Below, piece after piece: positions 17,826 through 28,083 of a DNA stretch of 64,000 bases; positions within the stretch are counted from its first letter, which is position 1, and every line of letters begins with the position of its first letter. Made by a program: the position numbers and the translations under genes. Location of the stretch: positions 62,001 through 126,000 of the forward strand of contig NZ_LQXR01000005.1 of the NCBI RefSeq assembly GCF_001590725.1. Reading direction: 5' to 3'. The notes below the pieces were generated by a model. That model ran no database searches and was not told the origin of the DNA. It saw only the letters and a program-made list of their open reading frames with translations. The stretch is from Snodgrassella sp. CFCC 13594. GTDB lineage: Bacteria > Pseudomonadota > Gammaproteobacteria > Burkholderiales > Neisseriaceae.

Positions 17826-18224
17826 ATGACCCACACCAACCATTCCACCAGCATCACTCCGGCGGATACCATGGAAGCCGAAGAAAAAGCCTTAGTCAAA
17901 GATGAGCGCACCGAAAACAAGCGAGAACGAGCGGCAGCCACCCAAGAACATGACATAGCCAAAGCCGCTGACAAGCCAAACATGGCACCCCAGCCGCCCA
18001 TCCAACCACAGGTAGCCTTACATACGGACGAAATATCCGAATGCCACGAGCCCACTACCGCCGATGAAATGGAGGCTGAGGAGCGGGATTTAGTTATCAA
18101 AGATTCTGTGGATGATGTGCTCACCTACACTAACCAACCATTGAGCGATGACATCATCCGCAAAAAAGCCCTTACTGAAGAGGCACAAATCGATCCGAGT
18201 CCCAAAGACATCAACCAATGCTGA
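17826..18224 (+). CDS. Acidic hypothetical protein with an internal repeat
   Basis: A 132-residue soluble, low-complexity, acidic protein with no signal peptide or membrane segment. A motif is duplicated: DTMEAEEKALVKDE (about 15-28) and DEMEAEERDLVIKD (about 79-92), separated by a charged, Pro/Gln-rich stretch. I do not recognise it. AGGAG lies 8 nt before the ATG, so it is probably translated. It follows amiC by 45 bp on the same strand and ends in two consecutive hairpins, the first including its stop codon. Confidence 0.6.
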   Translation: MTHTNHSTSITPADTMEAEEKALVKDERTENKRERAAATQEHDIAKAADKPNMAPQPPIQPQVALHTDEISECHEPTTADEMEAEERDLVIKDSVDDVLTYTNQPLSDDIIRKKALTEEAQIDPSPKDINQC

Positions 18225-18272
18225 TGTCTTTGGACACAACAAAAGCGCAAGAACCACCTTGCGCTTTTGTTG
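18204..18272 (+). terminator. Two tandem perfect hairpins at the end of the acidic-protein gene
   Basis: First stem AAAGACATCA/TGATGTCTTT (18204-18213, 18222-18231) includes the stop codon. The second is a 15-bp perfect stem (18237-18251 with 18258-18272) with a 6-nt loop and TTTTG in its right arm. Confidence 0.75.
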
Positions 18273-18362
18273 TTCAGGCAATGAGTTTGATCCGTATTTA
18301 ATGAACCCATCCTTTTCAGGCTGCCTGAATCTACTGTCGGCAGTTGAATAGCATACGCCTGC

Positions 18363-18992
18363 TCATGCAGATTCCGTCCACAATGCTTCAAATGCTGCCA
18401 CCACTGCAGCGGGATCGGATGCTTCTGTAATGGCGCGCACTACCGCTAAAGACGATACCCCAGTGGCCAATACCTCAGGTGCATTCTCCAAAGTAATCCC
18501 ACCAATGGCCACCGTGGGAGTATCTCCGGCTTGGCGCACATACTCTCGCAGTTTAACCAGCCCCTGCGGCTCGGTAGGCATGGTTTTGGTGGTCGTAGGG
18601 AAAATGGCACCACTTGCCACATAACTGGGCTGTACCGACAACGCATGGGCCAGTTCATCAATAGAATGCGTACTCACGCCCAAGCGCAAACCCGCTTTTT
18701 TGATGGCCACCAAATCAGCACTCGCCAAATCCTCTTGGCCCAAATGCACCCCATAAGCACCGCATTCCACCGCCTCCACCCAATAATCATTGATAAACAG
18801 ATGACTACGGCTATCGCGCGCATAGGCAATGCTGCGTTCAATTTCATGATGCAATGCCGAACCAATTAATTGTTTGTTACGCAACTGTATTGTGCTGGCA
18901 CCCGCATCCACCATGCGGCCCACCCAATCTGCCGAAGGGACCACGGCATAAAAACGCAAAGGGGCTGCCAAACGAGCAAAAGGAGGCGTCAT
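18363..18992 (-). CDS. thiE: Thiamine-phosphate synthase
   Basis: A 209-residue TIM-barrel enzyme joining HMP-PP and HET-P to thiamine phosphate. Motifs: STIQLRNK (QLR phosphate contact), LFINDYWVEA, GVHLGQEDL, LGVSTHS, and YVASGAIFPTTTK near the pyrophosphate site, then AIGGITLENAPEV. The usual FGPxFxT is replaced by SGAIFPTTTK. It is divergent from the phosphate transporter gene. I see no TPP riboswitch in the roughly 115 bp upstream. Confidence 0.93.
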   Translation of the reverse strand: MTPPFARLAAPLRFYAVVPSADWVGRMVDAGASTIQLRNKQLIGSALHHEIERSIAYARDSRSHLFINDYWVEAVECGAYGVHLGQEDLASADLVAIKKAGLRLGVSTHSIDELAHALSVQPSYVASGAIFPTTTKTMPTEPQGLVKLREYVRQAGDTPTVAIGGITLENAPEVLATGVSSLAVVRAITEASDPAAVVAAFEALWTESA

Positions 18993-19021
18993 ATAATGTC
19001 TCTTCTCAATAAAATAATTTG

Positions 19022-19027
19022 TATAAT
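19022..19027 (+). promoter_or_regulatory. Candidate -10 element for the phosphate transporter
   Basis: A perfect TATAAT 82 bp ahead of the start codon. The -35 is poor. Transcription would begin just before the structured leader at 19041-19076. The thiE start is 30 bp to the left, so the region may be a bidirectional promoter. Confidence 0.4.
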
Positions 19028-19040
19028 AGCCCTTTTACCC

Positions 19041-19076
19041 CGCTCATGGCAGCTTGGCGGCCTCTCCGCCTGAGCG
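19041..19076 (+). ncRNA. Nested hairpin in the leader of the phosphate transporter
   Basis: CGCTCA (19041-19046) pairs with TGAGCG (19071-19076), and inside it GGCGG (19056-19060) pairs with CCGCC (19066-19070). This gives a two-level stem in the 5' leader, about 33 bp from the start codon. I cannot match it to a known riboswitch. A cis-regulatory role is inference. Confidence 0.35.
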
Positions 19077-19108
19077 TGACCCGTTTATCCCTTTACCCGG
19101 AAGCATTT

Positions 19109-20698
19109 ATGGCCACAGCCAGCTCTTCTCCTTCTGCGCTCACCCGCGTCAATTATGCATTTGCAGCCTTACTGGTTGGCACCGTCGCGTATTTTATTGC
19201 ATGGGGGTGGGGTTACACCAACCACAACATGCCTATGGTGTTTGTGGTGGCCACGTTGTTTGGTGTATTCATGGCATTTAACATTGGCGGCAACGATGTC
19301 GCCAATTCATTTGGCACCAGCGTCGGCGCGGGCACACTCAGCATTCCGCAAGCACTGGCCATTGCTGCTGTATTCGAAGTATCCGGCGCGGTCATAGCGG
19401 GTGGTGAGGTCACCAAAACCATACGGCACGGCATTATTGATCTTGGCGCCATGCAATTAACACCCGGCCAACTAATCAACATTATGCTGTCTGCGCTATT
19501 GGCTGCGGCCTTATGGCTGTTGTTTGCGTCTAAAAAAGGGCTGCCCGTTTCCACGACCCATTCCATCATTGGCGGGATCGTGGGCAGTGCGCTGTGTTTG
19601 GGCTGGATGGTGTCCGGCGACAGCACCGCCTTACATTTGATTCAATGGCATAAAATGGGCGAAATTGCCCTGTCTTGGGTTTTGTCTCCCCTTTTGGGTG
19701 GCGCCATGTCATTTTTGCTGTTCAGCCAAATCAAAAAACACGTTCTGGATTATAACGTCAGCATTGAAGCACAACTCAAAACCCTCAAACAGCAAAAAAA
19801 AGCATACAAAGAACAGCACCGCGAACAATTTGAACGCTTAACCGAATCACAAAAAATCGAGGTTGCATCGGCTATGGCGCGCGATGCGCAAATTTATTCC
19901 GAATCCGATTTCAATGAGGATGAGCTTGAATCCGATTATTACCGTGGTTTGGTGGCATTGGAAAAGCGCAAGGGTGAAATCGATACATATAAAGCACTAC
20001 ACCATTGGGTACCCCTTATTTCTGCTGCTGGCAGCATCATGATCGCTGCCATGTTGCTATTTAAAGGATTAACCAATCTGCATTTGGGGCTGTCTGCGTT
20101 GAATAATTTTTTAATCATCGGCATGATCGGTGCATTGGTGTGGATGGCTACATTTATTTATGCCAAAACCCTCAAACGCAAGGATTTGAGTAAATCAACT
20201 TTTTTGATGTTCAGCTGGATGCAGGTATTCACCGCGGCTGGTTTTGCATTCAGCCATGGCGCCAATGATATTTCCAATGCTGTGGGCCCTTTCGCCGCCA
20301 TCATGGATGTTATCCGCACCAACAGCATCGGTACCGATGCACAAGCGCAAATCCCCACACCAGTGATGATTACCTTTGGTGTGGCACTGATTGTGGGCTT
20401 GTGGTTTATCGGTAAAGAAGTGATTCAAACGGTGGGCACCAATTTGGCAAAAATGCATCCTGCATCGGGGTTCACCGCAGAATTATCCGCCGCTTCGATT
20501 GTGATGCTGGCAACACTCATGGGTTTGCCCGTATCGAGCACACACATTTTGGTGGGCTCGGTATTGGGCATTGGTTTAGTGAACCGCAATGCCAATTGGG
20601 CGTTAATGAAACCCATTGCTTTGGCTTGGGTGGTTACTTTACCCTCTGTGGCCATCTTGTCTGTAGTGGTTTTCTTGGGTTTAAACAGTATTTTTTAA
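19109..20698 (+). CDS. PiT-family inorganic phosphate transporter
   Basis: A 529-residue membrane protein with the duplicated PiT signature: [20 protein letters not shown] near residue 55 and [16 protein letters not shown] near 385. Each is followed by a VSTTH/VSSTH motif ([13 protein letters not shown] and [12 protein letters not shown]). Ten or so membrane helices are split by a charged cytoplasmic loop (about 215-300) rich in Lys, Glu and Gln. It imports phosphate with a proton or cation. GGAAG lies 5 nt before ATG 19109. phoU, another phosphate-linked gene, is far away at 48.6 kb. Confidence 0.93.
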   Translation: MATASSSPSALTRVNYAFAALLVGTVAYFIAWGWGYTNHNMPMVFVVATLFGVFMAFNIGGNDVANSFGTSVGAGTLSIPQALAIAAVFEVSGAVIAGGEVTKTIRHGIIDLGAMQLTPGQLINIMLSALLAAALWLLFASKKGLPVSTTHSIIGGIVGSALCLGWMVSGDSTALHLIQWHKMGEIALSWVLSPLLGGAMSFLLFSQIKKHVLDYNVSIEAQLKTLKQQKKAYKEQHREQFERLTESQKIEVASAMARDAQIYSESDFNEDELESDYYRGLVALEKRKGEIDTYKALHHWVPLISAAGSIMIAAMLLFKGLTNLHLGLSALNNFLIIGMIGALVWMATFIYAKTLKRKDLSKSTFLMFSWMQVFTAAGFAFSHGANDISNAVGPFAAIMDVIRTNSIGTDAQAQIPTPVMITFGVALIVGLWFIGKEVIQTVGTNLAKMHPASGFTAELSAASIVMLATLMGLPVSSTHILVGSVLGIGLVNRNANWALMKPIALAWVVTLPSVAILSVVVFLGLNSIF

Positions 20699-20709
20699 TG
20701 ATTTCTTTC

Positions 20710-20739
20710 TTCAGGCAGCCCCAACATAGGCTGCCTGAA
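20710..20739. terminator. DUS inverted-repeat terminator after the phosphate transporter
   Basis: TTCAGGCAGCC (20710-20720) and AGGCTGCCTGAA (20728-20739), 7-nt loop, 11 bp after the stop. Confidence 0.75.
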
Positions 20740-20808
20740 GACACCAAGCATGCTTTAATCAAAAGGCCAGACACAGTACAATAACCCCTTTGTTACGCAG
20801 GCCACCCC

Positions 20809-21585
20809 ATGAAAATCGCCACTTGGAATGTCAACTCGCTGAACGTGCGTCTCCCCCAAGTATTGCGTTGGTTAGATGAACAGCAACCCGATGTACTGGC
20901 CTTGCAGGAACTCAAACTGGAACAAGACAGATTTCCGCTAGCAGCGATCCAAGCAGCGGGCTATCACGCTGTGTGGAACGGCCAAAAAACCTACAACGGC
21001 GTGGCCATTTTGAGTAAGTTACCCGCCCATAACACCATCCCCGATTTGCCTGCTTTCGATGACCCGCAAAAACGCGTATTGGCTGCCGACGTTGGTGATG
21101 TGCGTATTGTGTGTGTGTATTGCGTAAATGGCGAAGCCGTTGGCAGTGAAAAATATGCCTACAAAGAGCGCTGGTTTTCTGCTTTACACGAGTATATGCA
21201 AACCATTTTGCAACAGCACAGCAAAGTAGTGCTGTTGGGTGACTTCAATGTTGCCCCTAGCAATATCGATGTCTATGACCCTGAAAAGTGGCGTGACAAA
21301 ATACTGTGTTCCGTGCCAGAGCGCGAATGGTTTGGCCGATTACTCGCCGCCGGCTTGACAGATAGCCTACACCACTTGGATCCCAATACCGCACATTACA
21401 CTTGGTGGGACTACCGCATGAATATGTTCAAACGCAAATTGGGCTTGCGCATCGACCATATACTGGTGAGCGAAGCCTTGGTTGCGTGTTTACAGCAAGC
21501 GCACGTCGATACCCACGCACGCGCTTGGGAGCGCCCCAGTGATCATGCGCCAGTGTGGGCTGAATTTGATTGTCATCAAGCATGA
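20809..21585 (+). CDS. xth: Exodeoxyribonuclease III / AP endonuclease family protein
   Basis: A 258-residue Mg-dependent nuclease of the ExoIII/APE1 fold, acting in base-excision repair. Motifs: ATWNVNSLNVR, LQELKL (catalytic Glu34), GVAILSK, VLLGDFNVAPSNID (Asp/Asn), YTWWDYR, LRIDHILVS and ERPSDHAPV (terminal Asp-His). Neisseriaceae have two such enzymes with different balances of AP-endonuclease and 3'-exonuclease activity, and I cannot tell which this is. The stop overlaps the anmK start in ATGA, so the two are coupled. Confidence 0.9.
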   Translation: MKIATWNVNSLNVRLPQVLRWLDEQQPDVLALQELKLEQDRFPLAAIQAAGYHAVWNGQKTYNGVAILSKLPAHNTIPDLPAFDDPQKRVLAADVGDVRIVCVYCVNGEAVGSEKYAYKERWFSALHEYMQTILQQHSKVVLLGDFNVAPSNIDVYDPEKWRDKILCSVPEREWFGRLLAAGLTDSLHHLDPNTAHYTWWDYRMNMFKRKLGLRIDHILVSEALVACLQQAHVDTHARAWERPSDHAPVWAEFDCHQA

Positions 21586-22705
21586 CCATGCAGCCCGCTT
21601 ATTTTATCGGTTTGATGTCAGGCACCAGCATGGATGGCGTCGACGCGGTATTAGCCAGTTTTGATGGTACCCATTGGCTGGGCGCGCACGCCCATGCTTT
21701 CGTGGCCTATGAAGATGCGTTAAAACAATCCCTACTGGCTTTGCAAAACCCGGATACCGATGAATTGGCACGCGCAGCGCTCTTGAGCCAAGATTTGGCC
21801 AAGATCAATGCCCGTGCCGTAGCCGATGTATTGGCCAAACAACCCGACGCGGCAACCCAAGTGCTTGCTTTGGGCTGCCATGGACAAACCATACGTCATG
21901 CCCCCGAGCATCATTACAGCATCCAACTCATGGACTGGGCATTGCTGGCAGAACTCACGGGCATCACCACCATTGGCGACTTCCGTAGCGTGATTTGGCT
22001 GCTGGAGGACAAGGCGCCCCTTTGGTTCCAGCTTTCCATCAAGCCATCTTTGCCGACGCCGCCACCACACGAGTGCTACTAAACTTGGGTGGCATTGCCA
22101 ACATCAGCATTCTGCCACCAAGCACACCCGCTTTCGGCTTTGATACAGGGCCGGCCAACATGCTGATGGATGCTTGGGTCATGGCCAATTGGCAATCCGC
22201 TTATGATATTGATGGCCAATTGGCCGCCCAAGGCCATGTTCTACCTGACCTACTGGCTCAACTACTGGCGCATCCATACTTCAGGCAGCCTTTCCCCAAA
22301 AGCACTGGCCGTGAACTTTTTGCTTTGTCTTGGCTCAACACCTACTTGCATGGTCACGAAGCACCCGCTGACGTTTTACGTACTTTACTGCAACTGACTG
22401 CACAAACTGCTGTTGACGCCATTATTTTGGCGGCACCGCAAACCCCAAAGGTCTATGCCTGTGGCGGAGGCGTGTGCAACCCGCTATTGATGCACACTTT
22501 GCATACTTTGCTGGCCAAACACCACATCGAATTGACCACGACAGATGAACTGGATTTACCTGCCCAGCAAGTTGAAGCCGCTGCCTTTGCTTGGCTGGCC
22601 GCATGCTGGCTACACCGCAAGCCAGTACCCATACACACTGCTACTGGCGCGCGCGGCGCGCGCATACTGGGCTGCGGCTATTGGGCAATTGCTGGATTGG
22701 AATGA
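21582..22705 (+). pseudogene. anmK: Anhydro-N-acetylmuramic acid kinase, interrupted by a -1 frameshift
   Basis: The enzyme phosphorylates 1,6-anhydroMurNAc to MurNAc-6-P in peptidoglycan recycling. The first part (from ATG 21582) reads IGLMSGTSMDGVDAVLASFDG and ends TTIGDFRS, then shifts out of frame. The second part (from about 21993) resumes as DLAAGGQGAPLVPAFH and continues with NLGGIANIS, FDTGPANMLMD and CGGGVCNP. The family reads RSRDLAAGG here, so adding one C between 21989 and 21990 restores a 374-residue protein of normal length. Everything else is intact, so a sequence error is likely. The start overlaps the xth stop. Confidence 0.88.
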
Positions 22706-22706
22706 T

Positions 22707-23234
22707 ATGCACACCACCACTGACCCTGAATTAAGTGCTGGCACCCAAAAAGTATTGGCCCAGTTGCAACGAAGTGGCTTGCCATTCACTTTAAAAATAC
22801 TCCATGACAGCACCCGCACAGCGCAAATGGCTGCTGATGTTTTGGGCTGCCAGCCAGCCGAAATTGCCAGCTCTCTAATCTTTGAAAACACGGACAATGG
22901 CCAATTTGTGCTGATTGTGGCCTCAGGTGGACAGCGCGTGGATGTGCATTACGTTTCAACCCAGCTGAATCAACCCTTGCGTATGGCGCGTGGTCGCGAC
23001 ATCAAAAAACACACAGGGTTTGCCATCGGTGGTGTCCCGCCCTTAGCCCACCACCACCCTTTACCCACCTACCTGGATGCCAGCTTACAATCTTTCGATA
23101 CCATATGGGCCGCAGCTGGTTCCCCTTTTGCTGTGTTTGGCATCCACCCAGCCAACCTAGCCATACTCACAGGCGGCCAATGGCTGCCTATGCGCCCCAT
23201 CTCTCAGTCTGAATGCCATGAAGTCAACGAATAA
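22707..23234 (+). CDS. YbaK/EbsC-family aminoacyl-tRNA deacylase
   Basis: A 175-residue single-domain protein of the YbaK/ProX editing superfamily, which hydrolyses mischarged tRNAs in trans. Landmarks: [62 protein letters not shown] and [12 protein letters not shown]. The GxxxGGVPP loop and catalytic-region Lys are present. ATG 22707 starts just after the anmK stop. The last 17 nt overlap ftsK. Substrate cannot be predicted. Confidence 0.85.
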   Translation: MHTTTDPELSAGTQKVLAQLQRSGLPFTLKILHDSTRTAQMAADVLGCQPAEIASSLIFENTDNGQFVLIVASGGQRVDVHYVSTQLNQPLRMARGRDIKKHTGFAIGGVPPLAHHHPLPTYLDASLQSFDTIWAAAGSPFAVFGIHPANLAILTGGQWLPMRPISQSECHEVNE

Positions 23235-25584
23235 AAAAGCCCCTATCCGCAAAAACAGCAAACCTGCGGCAAATGTCAAACGCAGTGAACGCAGCCATGC
23301 GCCTCAAGTGATGAATTTACTCAATGATGCATTCTGGTTGCTGGCATTGATGCTCACCGTGTATGTGACCTTATCATTGGCCAGCTTCACCATGGATGAC
23401 CCCGCTTGGTCTCGCGGCATTGTCAGTGACGAAAAACCCCACAATCTGGGCGGTATATTCGGCTCTTATGTAGCCGACATTGCTTATTATGTTTTTGGGT
23501 TATCGGCTTGGTGGTTGGTAATCGCGACAGTGGTGTGCCTGTATAAAAGCTTTCGCCCTTTACAAAGCAAAAACGATGACGCCAAGCCTTACAACATGGT
23601 CTTGGGTACCGTTGGCTTGTTATTGCTATTGGCATTCAGCCCAGTTTTAGAAACCTACATCTGGCCAACACAGCTGGTCAACAGTCTGCCCACAGGTGCA
23701 GGTGGTATGGTGGGCCACTTTGCCGGTCATGGTTTAAGCAGTTTATTAGGGCTTTCAGGCAGCCTATTGTTGATTTTGGTGGTGATGTTGGTGGGTCTAT
23801 CGCTGCTGATTCAGGTTTCTTGGCTCACCTTGATTGAGCAGGCGGGCGCCCAACTGGAATGGCTGTGGTACAAACTGATCCGCAAACCCCAGCGTTTTCT
23901 CACCGATTTACCCAATGCCCGCACCGTCCGACGCATGGTGAAACAAGCCAAAGCCATCACTTCTGAAAAAGCTGATCCCCTACCCGCCGCCAGTAGCAAC
24001 CGCAAAGCGGTGCCAGTGCGCACCGCTCCCGAAGTACAGCGCGATTTGTTTGACGAGCCTACTCAGCGCAAGACCACCAAACCTGATGGTACTGGGGCCG
24101 CAGAGCCTGGGTTAATCAGGCTGCCTGAATTGTCATTATTGACGCCACCGGCACAAGAAATGCCGGTGATTAATCCAGAGCAATTGCAAATCACCGCCGA
24201 ACGTATTGAGGCCAAACTCAAGGAATTTGGTGTTGAAGTGGAAGTCACCAGCGCCACGGCGGGCCCTGTTATCACTCGCTATGAAATTGAGCCAGCACAG
24301 GGTGTTAAAGGCAGCCAAATTGTTAATCTGGCTAAGGACTTGGCCCGCGCCTTGTCTGTGCAGAGCGTGCGCGTGGTAGAGACCATTGCGGGTAAATCTA
24401 CCATGGGCATTGAGCTGCCAAACGAACACCGCCAAAACGTGCTGCTTTCAGAAATTCTAACCGCCAATGTATTTCAACAAGCCTCCGATAAGCTTACTGT
24501 GGCCATGGGTAAAGACATTGCAGGCATCCCCGTGGTGGCAAATTTAGCAAAAATGCCACACCTGCTGGTTGCAGGTACCACCGGCTCAGGTAAATCAGTA
24601 GGCGTCAATGGCATGATTGCCTCCATACTATACAAAGCCCAGCCGGATGAAGTGCGTTTCATCATGGTCGACCCTAAAATGCTTGAATTATCGGTTTATG
24701 AAGGCATTCCTCATTTACTCGCGCCGGTAGTCACTGACATGCGCGAGGCCGCGCAAGCACTCAATTGGTGTGTTGCCGAAATGGAAAAACGTTATCGCTT
24801 ACTCGCGCATGTGGGCGTGCGCAATCTGGCGGGTTACAACGATAAAGTGGCTGACGCCAAAACCCGGAGTGAACCTTTGGTCAACCCATTCAGCCTCAAT
24901 CCAGACGAACCTGAGCCTTTGGATAAATTGCCGTTTATTGTGGTGGTGATTGACGAACTGGCCGACTTAATGATGGTGGAAGGCAAAAAAGTCGAACAAC
25001 AAATTGCCCGTTTGGCACAAAAAGCACGTGCTGCTGGTATCCATCTGATTTTGGCCACCCAACGCCCCAGTGTGGATGTGATCACTGGCTTGATTAAAGC
25101 CAACATCCCAACCCGAATCTCATTCCAAGTCTCCAGCAAAATTGATAGCCGCACCATTCTTGATCAAATGGGTGCCGAAAACCTCTTGGGCAAAGGCGAT
25201 ATGCTGTTTTTGCCACCAGGCCAGGCCGAACCCACGCGTTTGCATGGTGCGTTTGTGTCGGATGAAGAGGTTCATGCCATCGTGAGCTACATCAAGCGTC
25301 AAGCACCCGCCAATTACGTGGATGGTTTATTGTCAGGCGAAGCGGCACAAGACACAGAAAACCGAGTGAATCCCAATGCCAACAGCGATGAATTATTTGA
25401 TCAAGCCGTATCCTTTGTGTTGGAAACCCGAAAAACTTCCATTTCGTCATTACAACGACACTTACGCATCGGCTATAACCGGGCCGCCAACCTAATGGAA
25501 GCCCTCGAAGCGGCGGGGATCGTGTCTCCTGCAGAATTGGGTGGCAGCCGCCGTATCCTAGCCCGCAAAGATGAATTGGGTTGA
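23218..25584 (+). CDS. ftsK: DNA translocase FtsK
   Basis: A 788-residue septal DNA pump that completes chromosome segregation and activates XerCD at dif. Four membrane helices lie between about residues 30 and 195, a short linker follows, then the motor: alpha domain ([25 protein letters not shown]), Walker [14 protein letters not shown] near 450, Walker [13 protein letters not shown] near 575. The C-terminal gamma winged helix (about 722-788, [19 protein letters not shown]) reads KOPS sites. The linker is far shorter than in E. coli FtsK (1329), typical for this group. Two exact DUS lie inside (23754-23765, 24118-24129). Confidence 0.95.
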   Translation: MKSTNKKAPIRKNSKPAANVKRSERSHAPQVMNLLNDAFWLLALMLTVYVTLSLASFTMDDPAWSRGIVSDEKPHNLGGIFGSYVADIAYYVFGLSAWWLVIATVVCLYKSFRPLQSKNDDAKPYNMVLGTVGLLLLLAFSPVLETYIWPTQLVNSLPTGAGGMVGHFAGHGLSSLLGLSGSLLLILVVMLVGLSLLIQVSWLTLIEQAGAQLEWLWYKLIRKPQRFLTDLPNARTVRRMVKQAKAITSEKADPLPAASSNRKAVPVRTAPEVQRDLFDEPTQRKTTKPDGTGAAEPGLIRLPELSLLTPPAQEMPVINPEQLQITAERIEAKLKEFGVEVEVTSATAGPVITRYEIEPAQGVKGSQIVNLAKDLARALSVQSVRVVETIAGKSTMGIELPNEHRQNVLLSEILTANVFQQASDKLTVAMGKDIAGIPVVANLAKMPHLLVAGTTGSGKSVGVNGMIASILYKAQPDEVRFIMVDPKMLELSVYEGIPHLLAPVVTDMREAAQALNWCVAEMEKRYRLLAHVGVRNLAGYNDKVADAKTRSEPLVNPFSLNPDEPEPLDKLPFIVVVIDELADLMMVEGKKVEQQIARLAQKARAAGIHLILATQRPSVDVITGLIKANIPTRISFQVSSKIDSRTILDQMGAENLLGKGDMLFLPPGQAEPTRLHGAFVSDEEVHAIVSYIKRQAPANYVDGLLSGEAAQDTENRVNPNANSDELFDQAVSFVLETRKTSISSLQRHLRIGYNRAANLMEALEAAGIVSPAELGGSRRILARKDELG

Positions 25585-26034
25585 GCCACTACCACCGCCC
25601 GTGCGTCTGAGTTGTTGTAGGTTGTAGGCTCAATTAGGCAGCCATGGCTTTTATAATATGCATAATTTTTAGCTACGTTAGAGCGCTCCTATTTTTGAGG
25701 CCTTTGTTCCAAATACTGATTCCCATTTCGAACGCAATGCACATTTCCGCCCAAAGCACCAAGCTTGGTGCCGCTAGGTTGTGTGGTTATCGCAGTCAGC
25801 AGATTCTGTGCGTATCAGGATAATCCTGATGATTTACAAAATAGATACAGGCGAGATTCAGCTACCATTGATGGCATTGCTCTTTCTATTTGCACCATCA
25901 AAAATCAGCATTAATAACCTTTGAACATACCCCTTCACAATTAACCATGCCTTCTGGGTTAATTATTGATAATATCAACATCATTATGCAGGCTGCCTGA
26001 AACCATACAGGCACCCACCACACAAAAGCCCACC
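25585..26034. other. 450-bp intergenic region without a supported gene
   Basis: Between ftsK and hemH I find no credible reading frame. It contains a 17-bp perfect palindrome, ATCAGGAT-A-ATCCTGAT (25814-25830), AT-rich stretches and one exact DUS (25990-26001) about 35 bp before hemH. Confidence 0.6.
25814..25830. promoter_or_regulatory. 17-bp palindrome, possible operator
   Basis: ATCAGGAT (25814-25821), one central A, ATCCTGAT (25823-25830): perfect dyad with no T tract. Located about 205 bp upstream of hemH. A regulator site is possible; identity unknown. Confidence 0.3.
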
Positions 26035-27062
26035 ATGACTTCATTATTCCAAGCCGAACCGCCTCATACAGAACCTGCCATTGGCGTTTTACTACTTAAT
26101 TTAGGCACTCCATCCGCGCCCACAGCCGCTGCCGTGCGCCCGTATCTGGCCGAATTTCTATCCGATCAAAGGGTAGTGGAACTGCCACGCTGGCTGTGGC
26201 AACTGATTCTGCGCGGCATCATTCTGCCATTGCGCGGGCGCAAAAGCGCCCATGCTTACGAAAAAATTTGGCGCCCCGAAGGCTCTCCGCTTCAATACCA
26301 CACGCAGCAATTGACAGATAAGCTGGCTTTGGCTTTACCGCGCCAGCAGCACACTCGGATACTGTGCGCCTATGCCATGACCTATGCTCGCCATCAGTAG
26401 ATCATGTTTTGGCCGATTTAAAACGCCAAGGGGTGAACCGTTTATTGGTCATCCCGCTGTATCCACAATATGCTGCGTCCAGTAGTGCCGCTGCCTTAGA
26501 CAAGGTCTGGCAAGCGCTGCTGCAACAACGCAATCAGATGGCCATACGCAGTATCAAAAGCTACTATGACGACCCAGGCTATATTCGGGCTCTGGCTGCC
26601 AGCATAGAACACCACTGGCAAACACAAGGACGTGGCGATAAACTATTGATGAGTTTTCACGGCATTCCTCAAGCACACCACGATCAAGGCGACCCGTATC
26701 CTCAAGAATGCCGTGTTACGGCAACCTTGTTGGCAGAAGCATTGTCCTTGTCGGAGCAAGAATATGTAGTGGCTTTCCAAAGCCGTTTTGGTCGAGCCAA
26801 ATGGGTTGGGCCCAGCACTCAAGATTTGCTGGTTTCTTTACCCAAAGACGGCGTGCGAAAATTGGATATCGTCTGCCCAGGGTTCGCGTGTGACTGTTTG
26901 GAAACGCTAGAAGAAATCGCCTTGCGTGGACGTGAAGATTTTTATGCTGCGGGCGGCAAGGCATTCACTTACATTCCCTGCCTAAATGATGATGCAATAT
27001 GGGTAACGGCGTTAACCGATTTAACTTGGCGACACTTGGCGGGGTGGCTCTCTGGAAACTAG
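26035..27062 (+). pseudogene. hemH: Ferrochelatase, interrupted by a -1 frameshift
   Basis: Ferrochelatase inserts iron into protoporphyrin IX, the last step of heme synthesis. The first part (ATG 26035) contains [14 protein letters not shown] and [14 protein letters not shown] and reads AYAMTYAR before a premature TAG. The second resumes as [14 protein letters not shown] and includes VIPLYPQYAASS, LLMSFHGIPQAH (catalytic His), YVVAFQSRFGRAKWVGP and VCPGFACDCLETLEEI. Adding one base (C) in the CGCCAT near 26392-26394 joins them into about 342 residues, normal for HemH. All active-site motifs remain, so a base-call error is more likely than loss of a key gene. Confidence 0.88.
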
Positions 27063-27242
27063 GGCTGCCCAGCAATAAGATCAAGGCAATGGCATTCCAT
27101 CGGTGATGCCGTCTAATAGCCGCCACTGGGCTGTGTTTGATTGCGTCAATCCAATGAATGATTGGCAGATACAGTCACGCTCAAGATAACGAAAATAACT
27201 ATTTTTTTATAAAAATAACTTTTCCTTTAATCTCATCACAAT

Positions 27243-27274
27243 AAAGGCTGCCTGAATATTTTCAGGCAGCCTTT
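27243..27274. terminator. DUS inverted-repeat terminator between hemH and rpe
   Basis: AAAGGCTGCCTGAA (27243-27256) and TTCAGGCAGCCTTT (27261-27274): a 14-bp perfect stem, 4-nt loop, with two exact DUS. It is 16 bp past the reverse-strand rpe stop and also faces hemH. Confidence 0.85.
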
Positions 27275-27290
27275 ATTTGAAATTAATGGA

Positions 27291-27967
27291 TTAGGCGGTG
27301 CGCAATTGTGCTCGCATGGCCGCAATCTGTGCAGCGTAATCATCATGGCCAAAAATTGCAGAACCGGCCACAAATGTATCCGCACCAGCCGCCGCAACCG
27401 CAGCGATATTATCAATTTTAATGCCGCCATCAACCTCTAAACGCACACGCCGGCCTGTTTCTCCTTCATACATATCCAATAGAGAACGCACTTGGTTGAT
27501 CTTTTTCAGCGTTTGAGGAATAAATTTCTGCCCACCAAAACCAGGATTAACCGACATCAGCAACACCACATCCAGTCGATCCAAAGCATGCTCCAATACA
27601 TATACGGCGTTGCCGGATTAAGCACCAAGCCTGCTCTACAATCAGCGTCTTGAATCAGGCTCAAGCTTCGATCAATATGACGGCTGGCTTCTGGATGAAA
27701 AGTAATGATGTCCGCACCCGCTTGAGCAAATGCAACGATTAATTCATCCACAGGCTCAACCATCAGATGGACATCCAAAGGCACGCTGGCATAGGGTTTT
27801 AATGCCTTTAATACCATTGGCCCGAAAGTCAAATTCGGCACATAATGATTGTCCATAACATCAAAATGGATCCAGTCGGCACCGGCCGAAATAACTTGAG
27901 CCACCTCTTCACCCAATCGGGCAAAATCGGCCGATAAAATACTGGGAGCAATACAAAAATCAGTCAT
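27291..27967 (-). pseudogene. rpe: Ribulose-phosphate 3-epimerase, interrupted by a -1 frameshift
   Basis: Rpe interconverts ribulose-5-P and xylulose-5-P in the pentose phosphate pathway. The first part (from 27967) has [37 protein letters not shown] and LDVHLMVEP, then breaks after GLVLNPATP. The second resumes [25 protein letters not shown] and ends with [10 protein letters not shown] and [13 protein letters not shown]. One G on the coding strand (C on the + strand between 27605 and 27606) restores NPATPVYVLEH and a 225-residue protein, the usual length. Confidence 0.88.
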
Positions 27968-28059
27968 AATGCATCATCGAAAATAGCACCAATAGGTGCA
28001 GATAAAATAGATATTTACGCAAGTTAACGGCCATTATACGTGCTTCACAACCGCTCTTG

Positions 28060-28065
28060 TATACT
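28060..28065 (+). promoter_or_regulatory. Candidate -10 for the Spy-like gene
   Basis: TATACT at 28060-28065 lies 24-36 bp before the two possible starts of the Spy-like gene. No clear -35 is seen. Confidence 0.3.
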
Positions 28066-28083
28066 GTGCCCAGAATAAAAGTT

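Noticed and set aside
18993-19108. Possible TPP riboswitch near thiE
   Set aside because: The thiE leader is very short and lacks the CTGAGA and ACCTGA-type conserved blocks; the hairpin found points toward the phosphate transporter instead.
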